The notes beneath the pieces were generated by a model that did not search any database, was not told the DNA's origin, and worked only from the letters and a program-made list of their open reading frames with translations. The translations under genes were made by a program, and so were the position numbers. Of a DNA stretch of 64,000 nt, positions 44,120-54,233 are shown piece after piece; within the stretch, counting starts at the first letter, position 1; each line of letters starts with the position of its first letter. Source of the DNA: Actinomycetales bacterium (GTDB lineage Bacteria > Actinomycetota > Actinomycetes > Actinomycetales > Microbacteriaceae); contig JAATGV010000037.1 of NCBI GenBank assembly GCA_015654475.1, positions 1-64,000 on the forward strand, in the 5' to 3' direction.

Positions 44120-45319
44120 CTACTTGAGAAAGTCGGGAACATCGAGCTCTTGCTGGTCGAGTTCGGCAAGCGAGATCGCTTGAGTGGCATACGGATCTGC
44201 AGAGGCATCCGGCGTTCCTTCGCGAGAAGACTCGGGCTTGCCTCCATACGGTGCGTTACCTGCAACGGTTCCGCCCTGGTCGGTCCCCTGCTCGGCGTCC
44301 TCGTCTGTCGCGTCGACGGCAAGACCATTTGGTGCAGCGTGATTGCCCGGGGTCGCCGCGCGGGCGGCCGCCTCTCGCTCAGGATCGAATCCAGCAGCGA
44401 TAACCGTGACCCGAACTTCATCGCCGAATGCATCGTCGATGACGGTACCGAAGATGATGTTCGCCTCTGGGTGCACGACCTCCTGGACGAGTTGGGTGGC
44501 CTGGCTGATTTCCTGCATACCCAGGTCGGAGCCACCTTGAATCGAGATGAGCACACCATGCGCGCCATCGATGCTTGCTTCGAGAAGCGGAGACGATACG
44601 GCCAATTCGGCAGCTTTGACTGCACGATCGGCGCCGCGAGCTGAGCCGATCCCCATCAAGGCGGTTCCCGCGCCCTGCATCACCGACTTCACGTCTGCGA
44701 AGTCGAGGTTGATCAGACCGGGAGTAGTGATGAGATCGGTGATGCCCTGCACGCCGGCAAGCAACACCTGGTCGGCCGTCGCAAACGCGTCGACGATGCT
44801 TATCGAGCTATCGCTGATCTCGAGAAGTCGATCATTGGGAACCGTAATGAGCGTATCCACTTCGGCGCGCAATGCTTGAATACCATTTTCAGCCTGTGTC
44901 ATGCGTCGTCGACCCTCAAAAGAGAATGGCTTCGTGACGACACCAATCGTCAATGCGCCAATCGACTTGGCGATGCGGGCTACGACGGGTGCGCCGCCGG
45001 TGCCGGTGCCGCCGCCCTCACCAGCCGTAACGAATACCATGTCTGAGCCCGAGAGCGCTTCTTCTATTTCTTCGAGGTGTTCTTCTGCTGCTCGTCGACC
45101 GACCTCCGGGTCGGCCCCCGCTCCAAGTCCGCGCGTGGTTTCGCGACCGACGTCAAGCTTCACATCCGCGTCACTCATCAACAGCGCTCGAGCGTCAGTA
45201 TTGATGGCGATGAACTCAACCCCTCTGAGGCCTTTGTCAATCATGCGGTTGACCGCGTTGACCCCGCCACCACCGACCCCGACAACCTTGATGACGGCAA
45301 GATAGTTCTGATACGACAT
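44120..45319 (-). CDS. ftsZ: Cell division GTPase FtsZ
   Basis: FtsZ polymerises into the cytokinetic ring. The 399-residue protein contains [18 protein letters not shown], the tubulin signature [10 protein letters not shown], and [12 protein letters not shown] disordered linker (about 320-390) leads to the C-terminal peptide DVPDFLK, which binds SepF and other partners. GGAGG lies 9 bases before the ATG. It is preceded by a 164-base gap with promoter-like sequence, so ftsZ probably has its own promoter in addition to read-through. Confidence 0.98.
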   Translation of the reverse strand: MSYQNYLAVIKVVGVGGGGVNAVNRMIDKGLRGVEFIAINTDARALLMSDADVKLDVGRETTRGLGAGADPEVGRRAAEEHLEEIEEALSGSDMVFVTAGEGGGTGTGGAPVVARIAKSIGALTIGVVTKPFSFEGRRRMTQAENGIQALRAEVDTLITVPNDRLLEISDSSISIVDAFATADQVLLAGVQGITDLITTPGLINLDFADVKSVMQGAGTALMGIGSARGADRAVKAAELAVSSPLLEASIDGAHGVLISIQGGSDLGMQEISQATQLVQEVVHPEANIIFGTVIDDAFGDEVRVTVIAAGFDPEREAAARAATPGNHAAPNGLAVDATDEDAEQGTDQGGTVAGNAPYGGKPESSREGTPDASADPYATQAISLAELDQQELDVPDFLK

Positions 45320-45345
45320 GTCGCCCGGCCTCCAAAACTTTTACC

Positions 45346-45395
45346 CTAAGGTAGAAGGTTAGTGTTATAGTACTTCTGGATCGCTCCGTCCCCAA
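45346..45395 (-). promoter_or_regulatory. Candidate ftsZ promoter and downstream stem
   Basis: Minus strand. A possible -35 TTGGGG (45395-45390) and -10 TACTAT (45372-45367) are 17 bases apart. Just downstream is a short stem TACC-TTAG-GGTA. Both boxes are imperfect, so this is a weak call supported mainly by position, between ftsQ and the ftsZ Shine-Dalgarno. Confidence 0.3.
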
Positions 45396-45423
45396 TGACG
45401 GTAGCCCACTTATGCATCCTCGC

Positions 45424-45462
45424 TCACAAGAATGCAGGGTGTGTCGCAAAGTCTCGCATCAT
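45424..45462 (-). CDS. Possible 12-codon leader ORF between ftsQ and ftsZ
   Basis: Right after ftsQ the minus strand has GGAGG, five bases, then ATGATG and a 12-codon frame (MMRDFATHPAFL) ending in TGA. The Shine-Dalgarno is as strong as those of the neighbouring real genes, yet the frame is tiny and ends about 100 bases before ftsZ. It may be a leader peptide, the remnant of a lost gene, or chance. No similarity can be judged at this length. Confidence 0.25.
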   Translation of the reverse strand: MMRDFATHPAFL

Positions 45463-45483
45463 AAAAACCTCCAGAGAGTACGC

Positions 45484-46464
45484 CTACCCGACGACAGGAA
45501 CGTCCGGTGCCGAGATATCGATCTTTCGGGCCTTCGGTGCCGACTTCACGACTGCCTTCAAGACTGTGGCCTTGAACTCAGACTGGCTTGCATCTCCCCA
45601 CACGATCGCAAGTCCTGAGTCAAGAGTTACCGTGACGTTGTCCCGCGTGGTGCCGGAGATAGCCTTCACCTGAGACCTGATCGAATCGGGAAGTGCGTCG
45701 AGCACCGCGACGGCCGACCGGAATCCGACATCATCCACCGAAACTCGAGACACCTTGAACACGGGCAGGTCTTTCGGGGCCTTGTCCACTTTCTGAATAG
45801 TCACGCCCGCCGCATCGAACACTACGTAGCCCTTGCCCGATTTGGCAGCCCCGAGAGGGGTTCGTTCGGTGACCGATACCACCAGCGTCGACGGCAACTG
45901 CGACTCGATCGAGATCGACTTGATCAATGAAAATTCGGACAGCCGATCAGCAACCCGACCGTAGTCGACAAAAGCGATCAACCCGCCGACCTCGGGCTGC
46001 AACGCCGTCTGCACGTCGGCGACGCTCACGCGAGACGTCCCCTCCACGACGATTTCGCGCACCCGAAGCACCGGCGACGTGACGATGGCCGCGACAAGAC
46101 CGATCAGAGCCACGACAAGGCCGAGCGAGATGGCAGAGCGACGGGCTGCCCTGCGGGAACGCTCGGTGAAATGATGAACCTCGCGTCGCTCGAAACGCTT
46201 TCGTTCCCGAGATCGACGTCGCACTTCCCGACGAGCCTGCCAAGCCGAGATCGGGCTGGCGCTCGCCCCGGCATCCGCGTTCGACTCTGCTGCGCCACTG
46301 ACCGGTTGGCTACCAGAACTCGCCGGATTTGGGTCGCCACGCTTCGCCGCCGGCGGTGCCGGATCGCCCTTGACATGATCCTCCTCCGAACGTCCTATGA
46401 CACGCGACCACCAAGATTCACGTTGCGGCCTTGTCGTCGCGTTGACGTTTGTCGGTCTTCTCAC
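45484..46464 (-). CDS. ftsQ: Cell division protein FtsQ
   Basis: FtsQ is a bitopic divisome protein linking early and late division proteins. The 326-residue product has a long basic and Ser/Ala-rich cytoplasmic region (1-110), one membrane helix (AISLGLVVALIGLVAAIVTS) and a periplasm-side POTRA domain. That domain starts RVREIVVEGTSRVSVADVQ and is followed by the beta domain. The GTG start overlaps the murC TGA. The cytoplasmic part is longer than in Gram-negative FtsQ, as is usual for Actinobacteria. Confidence 0.95.
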   Translation of the reverse strand: MRRPTNVNATTRPQRESWWSRVIGRSEEDHVKGDPAPPAAKRGDPNPASSGSQPVSGAAESNADAGASASPISAWQARREVRRRSRERKRFERREVHHFTERSRRAARRSAISLGLVVALIGLVAAIVTSPVLRVREIVVEGTSRVSVADVQTALQPEVGGLIAFVDYGRVADRLSEFSLIKSISIESQLPSTLVVSVTERTPLGAAKSGKGYVVFDAAGVTIQKVDKAPKDLPVFKVSRVSVDDVGFRSAVAVLDALPDSIRSQVKAISGTTRDNVTVTLDSGLAIVWGDASQSEFKATVLKAVVKSAPKARKIDISAPDVPVVG

Positions 46465-47870
46465 GCCGGCGCGGTCTCCAAGGCCGCCATGAGCTGCGGA
46501 ATTATCCGGTAAACATCACCGCACCCGAGTGTCACTACAACATCTCCGTCATGAGCCACCCGAGCAACCTCATCCGCCGCAGCTGCCCAATCGGGGCGAT
46601 ACGCCGCACGTGACACGTCATCGTAGTTATCGAGAAGCAATTGGCCTGTCACGCCGGCAATCGGGTCTTCCCGCGCCCCGCACACATCCAGCACAACGGT
46701 GTAATCCGCGTCGTGCTCGAGCACCTGGGCAAACTGGCCAGCCATCGCCTGCGTGCGCGAATACAGGTGCGGTTGCTGCACGGCAATCACGTGACCTCCA
46801 GGTGCTGTCAAAGTGCGAGCAGCGGCAAGCGCCGCAGCCACCTCGGTAGGGTGATGCGCATAGTCGTCGAAAACCCGGACCCCCCGCACCTCTCCATGCA
46901 GATCGAGCCTCCGCTTCGTTCCGGCAAAGGCCTCGACCGCGCGCGCCGCATCGGCCAGCGCATAGCCCAAGGTGACCAGCACGCCTATCACGCCCACCGC
47001 ATTGACAGCGTTATGGGCTCCGGCAACGGACAACGAGATCGGCTCAGGGTTACCCGCACCAACAGCGACAGAGGTGTCGGTGCGGCCGCCTGCCGACGTC
47101 ACTGGACCGACATGGATATCCGCATTGTCGGCAAAACCGAAGGTGACGATCTCTGGCGCGGCGATACGTGGCAAAATCGCCGTGCATAGTTCGTTGTCCG
47201 ACGAAATCACCACTGCCTCGCGTGCACCTGATGTGAACTGCACGAATGCCGCCTCAAATGCATCGATCGAACCATAGTGATCGAGATGATCGGTGTCGAT
47301 GTTCGTGACAAGCGCCACCGCGGGATCATAGAGCAGGAACGAGCCATCCGACTCATCCGCCTCAATGACAAACAGCTCTCCATCACCGACTCCGGAACTG
47401 GCGCCCAGCTGTGAGACGATCCCGCCGTTGACCCAGGACGGATCAGCACCGAGATGCTGCAACGCGACGACAAGCATCCCCGTGCTCGTCGTTTTGCCGT
47501 GCGCACCCGCCACAGCGATAAGGCGTTTACCCCGCGTCAGCCATGCCAATGCCTGGGAGCGATGCAACACTGTGATTCCGCGCTCCTTCGCGCGGACCAG
47601 CTCGGGGTTGTCTGGCCACAGAGCACTCGTGACAACAACAGTGTCGACATTCTCCACGTGCGCCGCGTCATGGCCGATAAATATCTGGATGCCCTCGGAA
47701 GCGAGCGCATCGGTCGAATAGTTGCGCTCTCTGTCCGAACCGGAAACGACCAGACCGCGGCGTTGCATGAGCCGTGCAATGCCGCTCATCCCAGAGCCGC
47801 CAATGCCCACAAAATGAACTCGCCCGAGTTCATCGGGAATCTCACCAGTCGTATCGAGCTGAACTACCAT
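46461..47870 (-). CDS. murC: UDP-N-acetylmuramate-L-alanine ligase
   Basis: MurC adds L-alanine to UDP-MurNAc. The 469-residue Mur ligase has the N-terminal VHFVGIGGSGMSGIA, the ATP-binding loop VAGAHGKTTSTGM, and the EADESDGSFL and DDYAHHPTEV segments. I chose the ATG at 47870, with AGGAG 10 bases upstream; a TTG nine codons further up is possible. It lies between murG and ftsQ with a 4-base overlap to ftsQ. Confidence 0.97.
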   Translation of the reverse strand: MVVQLDTTGEIPDELGRVHFVGIGGSGMSGIARLMQRRGLVVSGSDRERNYSTDALASEGIQIFIGHDAAHVENVDTVVVTSALWPDNPELVRAKERGITVLHRSQALAWLTRGKRLIAVAGAHGKTTSTGMLVVALQHLGADPSWVNGGIVSQLGASSGVGDGELFVIEADESDGSFLLYDPAVALVTNIDTDHLDHYGSIDAFEAAFVQFTSGAREAVVISSDNELCTAILPRIAAPEIVTFGFADNADIHVGPVTSAGGRTDTSVAVGAGNPEPISLSVAGAHNAVNAVGVIGVLVTLGYALADAARAVEAFAGTKRRLDLHGEVRGVRVFDDYAHHPTEVAAALAAARTLTAPGGHVIAVQQPHLYSRTQAMAGQFAQVLEHDADYTVVLDVCGAREDPIAGVTGQLLLDNYDDVSRAAYRPDWAAAADEVARVAHDGDVVVTLGCGDVYRIIPQLMAALETAPA

Positions 47871-47909
47871 GACCTTCTTGTCTCCTGCCTTCACCAACCC
47901 ACCGGCAAG

Positions 47910-48995
47910 CTAGCGACCGTAAGCCGCACTCGCCAAAGCGTCGTGGATGAGTGCAACCATCTTCGCACTCCCATCTCTGAACCCCGACCGCCCCGCCGCC
48001 GACGCCATTTCTGAGACACGGCAACTGTCTGCGAGAAGCGGCAACAAATGCTCGTCCACCCACGCAGCTGTGAAGTTGGCGTCGTCGACGATCAACGCGC
48101 CACCTGCAGCCTCCATCGGTTCAGCGTTGAGGCGCTGCTCCCCATTCCCGAAAGGCAGCGGCACGTAAACGGCGGGAATCCCGAGCGCGGCGAGTTCCGA
48201 CACCGTTGCAGCACCCGCACGCGCCACTGCGAAGTCGGCCACAGCCAAAGCCAAGTCCATTCGATCGAGGTAGTCGAACATGCGATAGCCCGGCAGCCCC
48301 GGATCCGGCACCGGGTTCGCCGACCCCCCGACATGCACAACCTGCCAGCCTGCGGCAACGATCGACTCAGCCGCAGACACAATAGCCTCGTTGACCCGAA
48401 GCGAACCGAGCGATCCGCTCGTCACGAGCAACACCGGTTTGAGCGGATCGAGGCCAAGTTCGGCAGCTGCGCCAGAGCGATCCGCAGCCTTATCGATGCT
48501 TTCGACCTCACGCCGAAGCGGCATGCCGACAAGGCGTGCATGCGGCAACGCGGTGCCGGCGAACGTGACACCGACAAACCTTGTCCACCGGGCGCCAAGC
48601 CGATTAGCCAGACCTGGTAGGGCGTTCGCCTCGTGGACGACAAGCGGAATTCTCCCGCGCGCCGCAACATAGGCGGGCGTCGACGCGTATCCACCAAAAC
48701 CAACTACCACGTCGACCTCCCGCTCTGCGCAGAGCCGCCGCAGTTGCCGGACGCTTCGCCAAAACCGAAATGGGAAGACGAGCGCGTACCGGCCGGGCCG
48801 GCGCGGGAACGGCACGCGCGGAATCGTCACCAGCTCGAAGCCAGCAGCGGGAACGAGGCGGGATTCCAGGCCTTCGCGAGTCCCCACGACGATAATCGTC
48901 GCGTCAGGATCACTTTCAACGATCGAGCTGGCGACCGACAACAATGGGTTCACGTGTCCTGAGGTTCCGCCACCGGCGAGAAGATAGGTCGTCAC
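47910..48995 (-). CDS. murG: UDP-GlcNAc:lipid-I N-acetylglucosaminyltransferase
   Basis: MurG makes lipid II on the inner face of the membrane. The 361-residue GT-B enzyme has AGGGTSGHVNPLLSVA at the N-terminus, GFGGYASTPAYVAA, VHEANALPGLANR, and the C-terminal donor site ARAGAATVSELAALG. The GTG start overlaps the ftsW stop. The loop usually read GGTGGHxxPA is GGGTSGHVNP here, the actinobacterial form. Confidence 0.97.
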   Translation of the reverse strand: MTTYLLAGGGTSGHVNPLLSVASSIVESDPDATIIVVGTREGLESRLVPAAGFELVTIPRVPFPRRPGRYALVFPFRFWRSVRQLRRLCAEREVDVVVGFGGYASTPAYVAARGRIPLVVHEANALPGLANRLGARWTRFVGVTFAGTALPHARLVGMPLRREVESIDKAADRSGAAAELGLDPLKPVLLVTSGSLGSLRVNEAIVSAAESIVAAGWQVVHVGGSANPVPDPGLPGYRMFDYLDRMDLALAVADFAVARAGAATVSELAALGIPAVYVPLPFGNGEQRLNAEPMEAAGGALIVDDANFTAAWVDEHLLPLLADSCRVSEMASAAGRSGFRDGSAKMVALIHDALASAAYGR

Positions 48996-50215
48996 ACGCG
49001 CTCCTTAGCGATTTCGGCCTGTTGTTGCCCTGCTGCGTTGCCGCTCTTAGCGATCGCCAGCACAAAGCCCATCGCGACAAGTGCGCTGAGCAACGCCGAC
49101 CCCCCGGAAGACACGAACGGCAACGGCACGCCGAGAACCGGCAGCAGACCAATCACCACCGCGATATTGACAAACGCTTGGCCGACGATCCAGATAAACA
49201 CTCCCCCGACCAGTACCCGCCCGAACACGTCTGGTGCTGCCACGATGATGCGGCCAAGAACAAACGCGAGAACAACGAACAGCAGCAAAACGGTGACAGC
49301 ACCGAGCAACCCCAGCTCCTCTCCGATGATCGCATAGATGAAGTCGTTTTCCGCTGCAGGCAGCCACGACCACTTGGCGACCGAGTTGCCGAGACCGACC
49401 CCGAATATGCCACCGTTTGCCAGCGCCCAGGTGCCATGGATCGACTGCCAGCACGAACTCAGATAATCGCTGCACTGGGGCCCGACGAACTGGACGATGC
49501 GAGCAAGGCGGTTGGGGCTCGCCAAGGCGAGCACCAGCACCGCGGCTCCAGCAACGGACGCGAGCAGCAGCAGGTACCTCATCGGGATCCGGGCAAAGAA
49601 GAGACAACCGAACAGCGCTGCGGCCATGATCATGGCCGTGCCAAGGTCGCGCCCAAGCAGAACGAGGCCGATCGCCGCGAACGCCCCGACAAGTGCCGGC
49701 ACACAAATCTGACCGAAAGAGGTAAGCCTCCGGCTCTTGTTTGCGAGCACGGCCGCAAGCCACAGAATCATGGCGACCTTAAGCAGTTCAGACGGCTGCA
49801 CGCTTCCGACGGGTGTGCGCAACCAGTTTCTGTTCCCGTTCACGGCAATGCCAAGCGGAGTAAGTACCAGAGCCTGAGCAAATAGCATCAAACCGAAAAA
49901 CGGCCACGCCAGGCGGCGGATTGTTTTCACCTTCAGGTGCCCGATGGCAAGCATTGCAGGCACGCCGACAAGAGCAAACCATCCCTGCTTAAAAAAAACA
50001 GTGAAAAAACTGTCGCTCGACGTGTATGAGTCAATCGCCGACGACGACAACACCATCACAAGGCCGATGACGACCAGGAGCAATACAACCGCAAGCAGGA
50101 GCACATAATTGGACGAATACGCCTCGGTAATGCGGTGCACCCGAAGCCGCATCATCCAAGCAGACCGCTCGGTACGCGGTTCGCCGACAAGGTCAGGCTG
50201 CCCTGTGCGTGTCAC
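48992..50215 (-). CDS. ftsW: Septal peptidoglycan polymerase FtsW
   Basis: FtsW is a SEDS-family glycosyltransferase that polymerises lipid II with FtsI. The 407-residue membrane protein has about ten hydrophobic helices and SEDS landmarks: GNRNWLRTPVGSVQPSELLK, LGRDLGTAMI, GGIFGVGLGNSVAKWSWLP, ENDFIYAIIGEELG and PFVSSGGSALL. I prefer the GTG at 50215, where GAAGG is 8 bases upstream, to a GTG three codons earlier. It lies between murD and murG. Confidence 0.96.
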   Translation of the reverse strand: MTRTGQPDLVGEPRTERSAWMMRLRVHRITEAYSSNYVLLLAVVLLLVVIGLVMVLSSSAIDSYTSSDSFFTVFFKQGWFALVGVPAMLAIGHLKVKTIRRLAWPFFGLMLFAQALVLTPLGIAVNGNRNWLRTPVGSVQPSELLKVAMILWLAAVLANKSRRLTSFGQICVPALVGAFAAIGLVLLGRDLGTAMIMAAALFGCLFFARIPMRYLLLLASVAGAAVLVLALASPNRLARIVQFVGPQCSDYLSSCWQSIHGTWALANGGIFGVGLGNSVAKWSWLPAAENDFIYAIIGEELGLLGAVTVLLLFVVLAFVLGRIIVAAPDVFGRVLVGGVFIWIVGQAFVNIAVVIGLLPVLGVPLPFVSSGGSALLSALVAMGFVLAIAKSGNAAGQQQAEIAKERV

Positions 50216-50272
50216 GCCCAACACCTTCGACTAGCCGGTTGAGGAAGAGGAACCACCACTGTTGCGCCTCCT

Positions 50273-51739
50273 CTAGGCTTGCCCGTTCACCCTGTTCGCG
50301 ATCGCGTCGGCAAAAGCCTTGCCGCGATCTGCATAGTCACGGAACTGATCCATTGATGCTGCCGCCGGAGCAAGCAACACAACGTCACCCGCGCGAGCCA
50401 GCGACGCGGCGCTTGCCACCGCCGCATTCATGACCCCCCTAGTTTCGCGCGGGTCCACTGCCACAACCGGAATATCGGGCGCGTGTCGCTTGAGAGCGTC
50501 GAGCACCGGCTGCTGATCGACACCGATGACAACCGCGCCACGAAGGCGACCGGCATTACCGATGATCAACGGATCGATGTCGACACCCTTGAGCAGACCG
50601 CCAACGATCCAGACGATCGAATCGAACGTGCCGAGAGCCGCCGCCGCCGAGTGCGAATTGGTCGCCTTCGAATCATCGATCCAGAGCACCCCGTCTACAT
50701 CGGCGACAGGTTGGATGCGGTGCGCGCCGAGAGTAAAACTTGCGAGCGCCCGTGCGATCTCTTCATGGCTTGCACCAGCCGACATCGCCAACGCACTTGC
50801 CGCAAGAACATCGGCGATCAAGTGAGGCGCTGCGAGCCCCGATCTGGCGAGCAAATCCATCGATGCGATCTCAGTCCCATGTGTCCATCGCTCGTCGATG
50901 AATGCGCGATCGACGAGCAGATCCTCGACGACGCCGACCATCGAAACGCCTGATGTACCAAGGGTGAAACCGACAGCCCGGGCACCCTCGACGACATCCG
51001 CTCCCTCGACAAGTGCTTCAGTGACAGGGTCATCGACGTTGTACACGCACACTGACCTGACCTCTTCGAAGACCTTCGCCTTTGCTGCCACATAAGCTTC
51101 TTTGGACCCATGCCAGTCGATGTGATCGTCGGCGATATTGAGGCATGCGCTCGACCACGGCGAAATGCGATGCAGGTAGTGCAATTGAAAGCTCGACAGT
51201 TCGACTACGAGAAAATCAAAGCCCTCAGGATCGCGAATTCGATCCAAGACAGGAATCCCGATGTTGCCGCAGACCGCCGCGCGTTTGCCAGACGCTTCGA
51301 TCATGGCTGCCGTGAGTTGGGTGGTTGTTGTCTTGCCATCTGTTCCCGTGATACAAATCCACTCGGCTTTGCGCGGCGAAAGATCACGAAGCAACCAGGC
51401 CAAGTCGATATCGCCAAGCAGCGGGATACCCGCCGAGTCGATGTGACGGACCAGTTCGCTGTCTGGACGGTAGCCCGGCGAGATCACCACGACATCCGGT
51501 TCTATGTCTGCGATCGCCGCGATGGCGTCAGCGTCAGCCGGCGTCTCACGGGTATTCACGCCAATGACCTCGAGCACATCCCGCTTCGCCGGATCGCTTT
51601 TGGCCGCGAGCACGGTCACCCGGGCGCCGATATGAGCGAGAGTATCAGCCGCCGAAAAACCCGTGACTCCCAACCCGAGAACCACGACTCGCACGTCGGC
51701 CCAGTCTTGGATCGTTGCGGGAACCTGTCGTGTTGTCAT
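50273..51739 (-). CDS. murD: UDP-N-acetylmuramoylalanine-D-glutamate ligase
   Basis: MurD adds D-glutamate to UDP-MurNAc-Ala. The 488-residue ligase has [17 protein letters not shown], the ATP loop [25 protein letters not shown] and [13 protein letters not shown]. The start ATG overlaps the mraY TGA (ATGA). It is followed by ftsW after 57 bases. Confidence 0.97.
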   Translation of the reverse strand: MTTRQVPATIQDWADVRVVVLGLGVTGFSAADTLAHIGARVTVLAAKSDPAKRDVLEVIGVNTRETPADADAIAAIADIEPDVVVISPGYRPDSELVRHIDSAGIPLLGDIDLAWLLRDLSPRKAEWICITGTDGKTTTTQLTAAMIEASGKRAAVCGNIGIPVLDRIRDPEGFDFLVVELSSFQLHYLHRISPWSSACLNIADDHIDWHGSKEAYVAAKAKVFEEVRSVCVYNVDDPVTEALVEGADVVEGARAVGFTLGTSGVSMVGVVEDLLVDRAFIDERWTHGTEIASMDLLARSGLAAPHLIADVLAASALAMSAGASHEEIARALASFTLGAHRIQPVADVDGVLWIDDSKATNSHSAAAALGTFDSIVWIVGGLLKGVDIDPLIIGNAGRLRGAVVIGVDQQPVLDALKRHAPDIPVVAVDPRETRGVMNAAVASAASLARAGDVVLLAPAAASMDQFRDYADRGKAFADAIANRVNGQA

Positions 51740-52830
51740 CCTGTCGCCCACTCCAAATAAAACACGCCGATACCAACTGCGGCGCAAATGCCGGAAATAA
51801 TCCAGAACCGAACGACGACGGTAACCGGCGCCCAGCCCTTGAGTTCGAAGTGATGATGCAGAGGGCTCATGAGGAAGATCCGCTTGCCGCCGGTGAGTTT
51901 GAAGTAGACGCGCTGCAGAATGACCGAACCCGAGACGATCACGAATAGGCCGCCCATCAGCACAAGCAGAATCTCGGTGCGAGTCAGGATGGCAAGAGCC
52001 GCGATGGCCCCACCGATGCCAAGCGAGCCCGTGTCACCCATAAACAGGTGTGCAGGAGAAGTGTTCCACCACAAGAATCCGACAAGCGCGCCCATCAGCG
52101 CCGCGGCGACGACCGTCAGATCGAGCGGATCGCGAACCACATAACACTGACTGGCACTGATGAAGTCGCGACCAGTGGAGAAACACCATTGGTTGAACTG
52201 CCAGTAGCCAATGATCACGTAACCGCCTGCCGCGATGATGGCCGCTCCGGCCGCAAGCCCATCGAGCCCATCCGCCACATTCACCCCATTCGAGGCAGAC
52301 GCGATGATGAGATACATCCACACGCCGAGCAGGATTCCGCCAAGCACCAATCCGGCCGAACTGAAGTCGATAGGGAGGTCCCGAACGAACGAGACGCTCC
52401 ACGACGCCGGCGTCGTGCCATGTTGGTCGGGAAACTGTAAAGACAGCACGATGAACACCACCGAGACAACGCCCTGCAAAACAATCTTGGCCCAGCCGCC
52501 CAGCCCAAGGGAGCGGTGCTTTCGCACCTTGATGAAGTCGTCAATGAAACCAACCAGGCCGAGACCGAGCATCAAAAACAGCGCAAGCAGCGCCGATGCC
52601 GTCACCGAACTGTCGGTGAGGAGGTGAGCGAGGAAATAGGCAATGGTGGTTCCACCGAGAATGACGATGCCACCCATCGTTGGTGTTCCACGCTTCGTCT
52701 GATGGGTGACCGGGCCGTCTTCCCGGATGAATTGTCCCCATTCCAGCCGATGTGCAAGCCGAATGTAGAAGGGCATCACGAGCAAGTTGATTATCATCGC
52801 AATAGCTGCGGCAACGAGTACGGTCTTCAC
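51736..52830 (-). CDS. mraY: Phospho-N-acetylmuramoyl-pentapeptide transferase
   Basis: MraY attaches phospho-MurNAc-pentapeptide to undecaprenyl phosphate, giving lipid I. The 364-residue membrane enzyme has about ten helices and the motifs [33 protein letters not shown] (catalytic aspartates) and [15 protein letters not shown]. Overlaps of 4 bases with murF and murD show tight coupling. The start is a GTG. Confidence 0.98.
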   Translation of the reverse strand: MKTVLVAAAIAMIINLLVMPFYIRLAHRLEWGQFIREDGPVTHQTKRGTPTMGGIVILGGTTIAYFLAHLLTDSSVTASALLALFLMLGLGLVGFIDDFIKVRKHRSLGLGGWAKIVLQGVVSVVFIVLSLQFPDQHGTTPASWSVSFVRDLPIDFSSAGLVLGGILLGVWMYLIIASASNGVNVADGLDGLAAGAAIIAAGGYVIIGYWQFNQWCFSTGRDFISASQCYVVRDPLDLTVVAAALMGALVGFLWWNTSPAHLFMGDTGSLGIGGAIAALAILTRTEILLVLMGGLFVIVSGSVILQRVYFKLTGGKRIFLMSPLHHHFELKGWAPVTVVVRFWIISGICAAVGIGVFYLEWATG

Positions 52831-54233
52831 TCGCCCGCCCCACCCGTAGCCAGAAGATCGCCAAGGAAACGCAATCCATACGTCATCGATGACTTCACGA
52901 GCACAATGTCTCCCGAGCGCAGATAGTCAGACAGCATGGCCGAAGCCGCAGCTGCATCAGGTACGATCACGGACTCTCCTCCCCAAGAGCCCTCTTGGCT
53001 CGCCGCCAGGTGAATAGGCATCGCAGGTGCACCGACACAAACAAGTTGATCAATACCAAGCCGAACCGCGAGACGCCCAATCTTATCGTGCTCGTCGTTC
53101 GATATTTCGCCAAGTTCGGCCATCCCGCCGAGAACGGCTACTACCCGGTGCCCCGGACCACGAAGGCCAGCCAAGGTACGCAACGCAGCAGCCATCGACG
53201 TCGGGTTCGCGTTGTATGCATCGTTGATGATGGTCACGCCGTCTTGCCGAGGCATCACCTGCATGCGCCACCGCTCGCCCGACTCGACCGCCTCAAGCGC
53301 ATGGGCGACCTCGCCAAGACCGAGTCCGGTCACGACGATGGCACAGGCTGCAGCGGCCGCAGCGTTGCTCGCGTTGTGCTCGCCGAGCAACCGCAATGAC
53401 ACCGGCCGCGAGTCGCCCCCCGAGCTCAGGCTGAACCGGATGCCGCCAGGCGTCGACTCCACATCGCCGAACCGGACGTTTGCCTCAGGATGGGAGCCGA
53501 ACCAGACCACCGTCGCGTCTGTCGCCTCAGCCATCGAGGCCACCCGCTCGTCATCCCTGTTCAAAACAACGAAGCCGTTCGAGCTCACCGCCTCCACCAT
53601 TTCGCGTTTGGCAACCGCGATATTCTCGACACCGCCGAACTCTCCGGCATGCGCCATGCCAACGCACAAGACACAGCCGACATCAGGCGGGGCAATGGAT
53701 GTGAGCGCCGCAATGTCGCCGATGTGGCTCGCCCCCATCTCGAGAACCACATACTTCGTATCTGCCTCGATACGCATTACCGTCAGTGGTAACCCGACCT
53801 CGTTGTTGAACGACTTCTCAGGCCAGAGCGTCGGGGCAACGGTGGCAAGCACGTGGCCGAGCAGATGCTTGGTCGTGGTCTTCCCCACAGAACCTGTGAT
53901 GGCGATCACACGTTCGACCTCGCCAGTCGCACGCATGAATGCCAGGTAGTTTCGAGCAAGGTCGGCAAGCGCGGTGACTGCGTCGGGGACGACGACTTGC
54001 GTGATATCGACATCCACAGGATGCTCGACGATCGCAAGCACAGCGCCTGCAGCACGAGCGGCCTCGACGAAATCATGGCCGTCGGCTTCTTCGCCGCGTT
54101 TCGCCACGAAGACTCCCCCGGCGAGAGGCTCGCGCGAGTCGGTCTGTACAGGCCCAGAAGCGACCATAGTCGCGTCTCCGACGACAGTCCCCCTCGTCCA
54201 TTCGGCGATGGTTGCCGCATCACGGGCGATCAC
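52827..54233 (-). CDS. murF: UDP-MurNAc-tripeptide-D-alanyl-D-alanine ligase
   Basis: MurF adds the D-Ala-D-Ala dipeptide. The 468-residue ligase has the ATP loop [28 protein letters not shown], and the C-terminal [15 protein letters not shown]. It overlaps murE and mraY by 4 bases each. No unusual features were seen. Confidence 0.97.
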   Translation of the reverse strand: MIARDAATIAEWTRGTVVGDATMVASGPVQTDSREPLAGGVFVAKRGEEADGHDFVEAARAAGAVLAIVEHPVDVDITQVVVPDAVTALADLARNYLAFMRATGEVERVIAITGSVGKTTTKHLLGHVLATVAPTLWPEKSFNNEVGLPLTVMRIEADTKYVVLEMGASHIGDIAALTSIAPPDVGCVLCVGMAHAGEFGGVENIAVAKREMVEAVSSNGFVVLNRDDERVASMAEATDATVVWFGSHPEANVRFGDVESTPGGIRFSLSSGGDSRPVSLRLLGEHNASNAAAAAACAIVVTGLGLGEVAHALEAVESGERWRMQVMPRQDGVTIINDAYNANPTSMAAALRTLAGLRGPGHRVVAVLGGMAELGEISNDEHDKIGRLAVRLGIDQLVCVGAPAMPIHLAASQEGSWGGESVIVPDAAAASAMLSDYLRSGDIVLVKSSMTYGLRFLGDLLATGGAGE

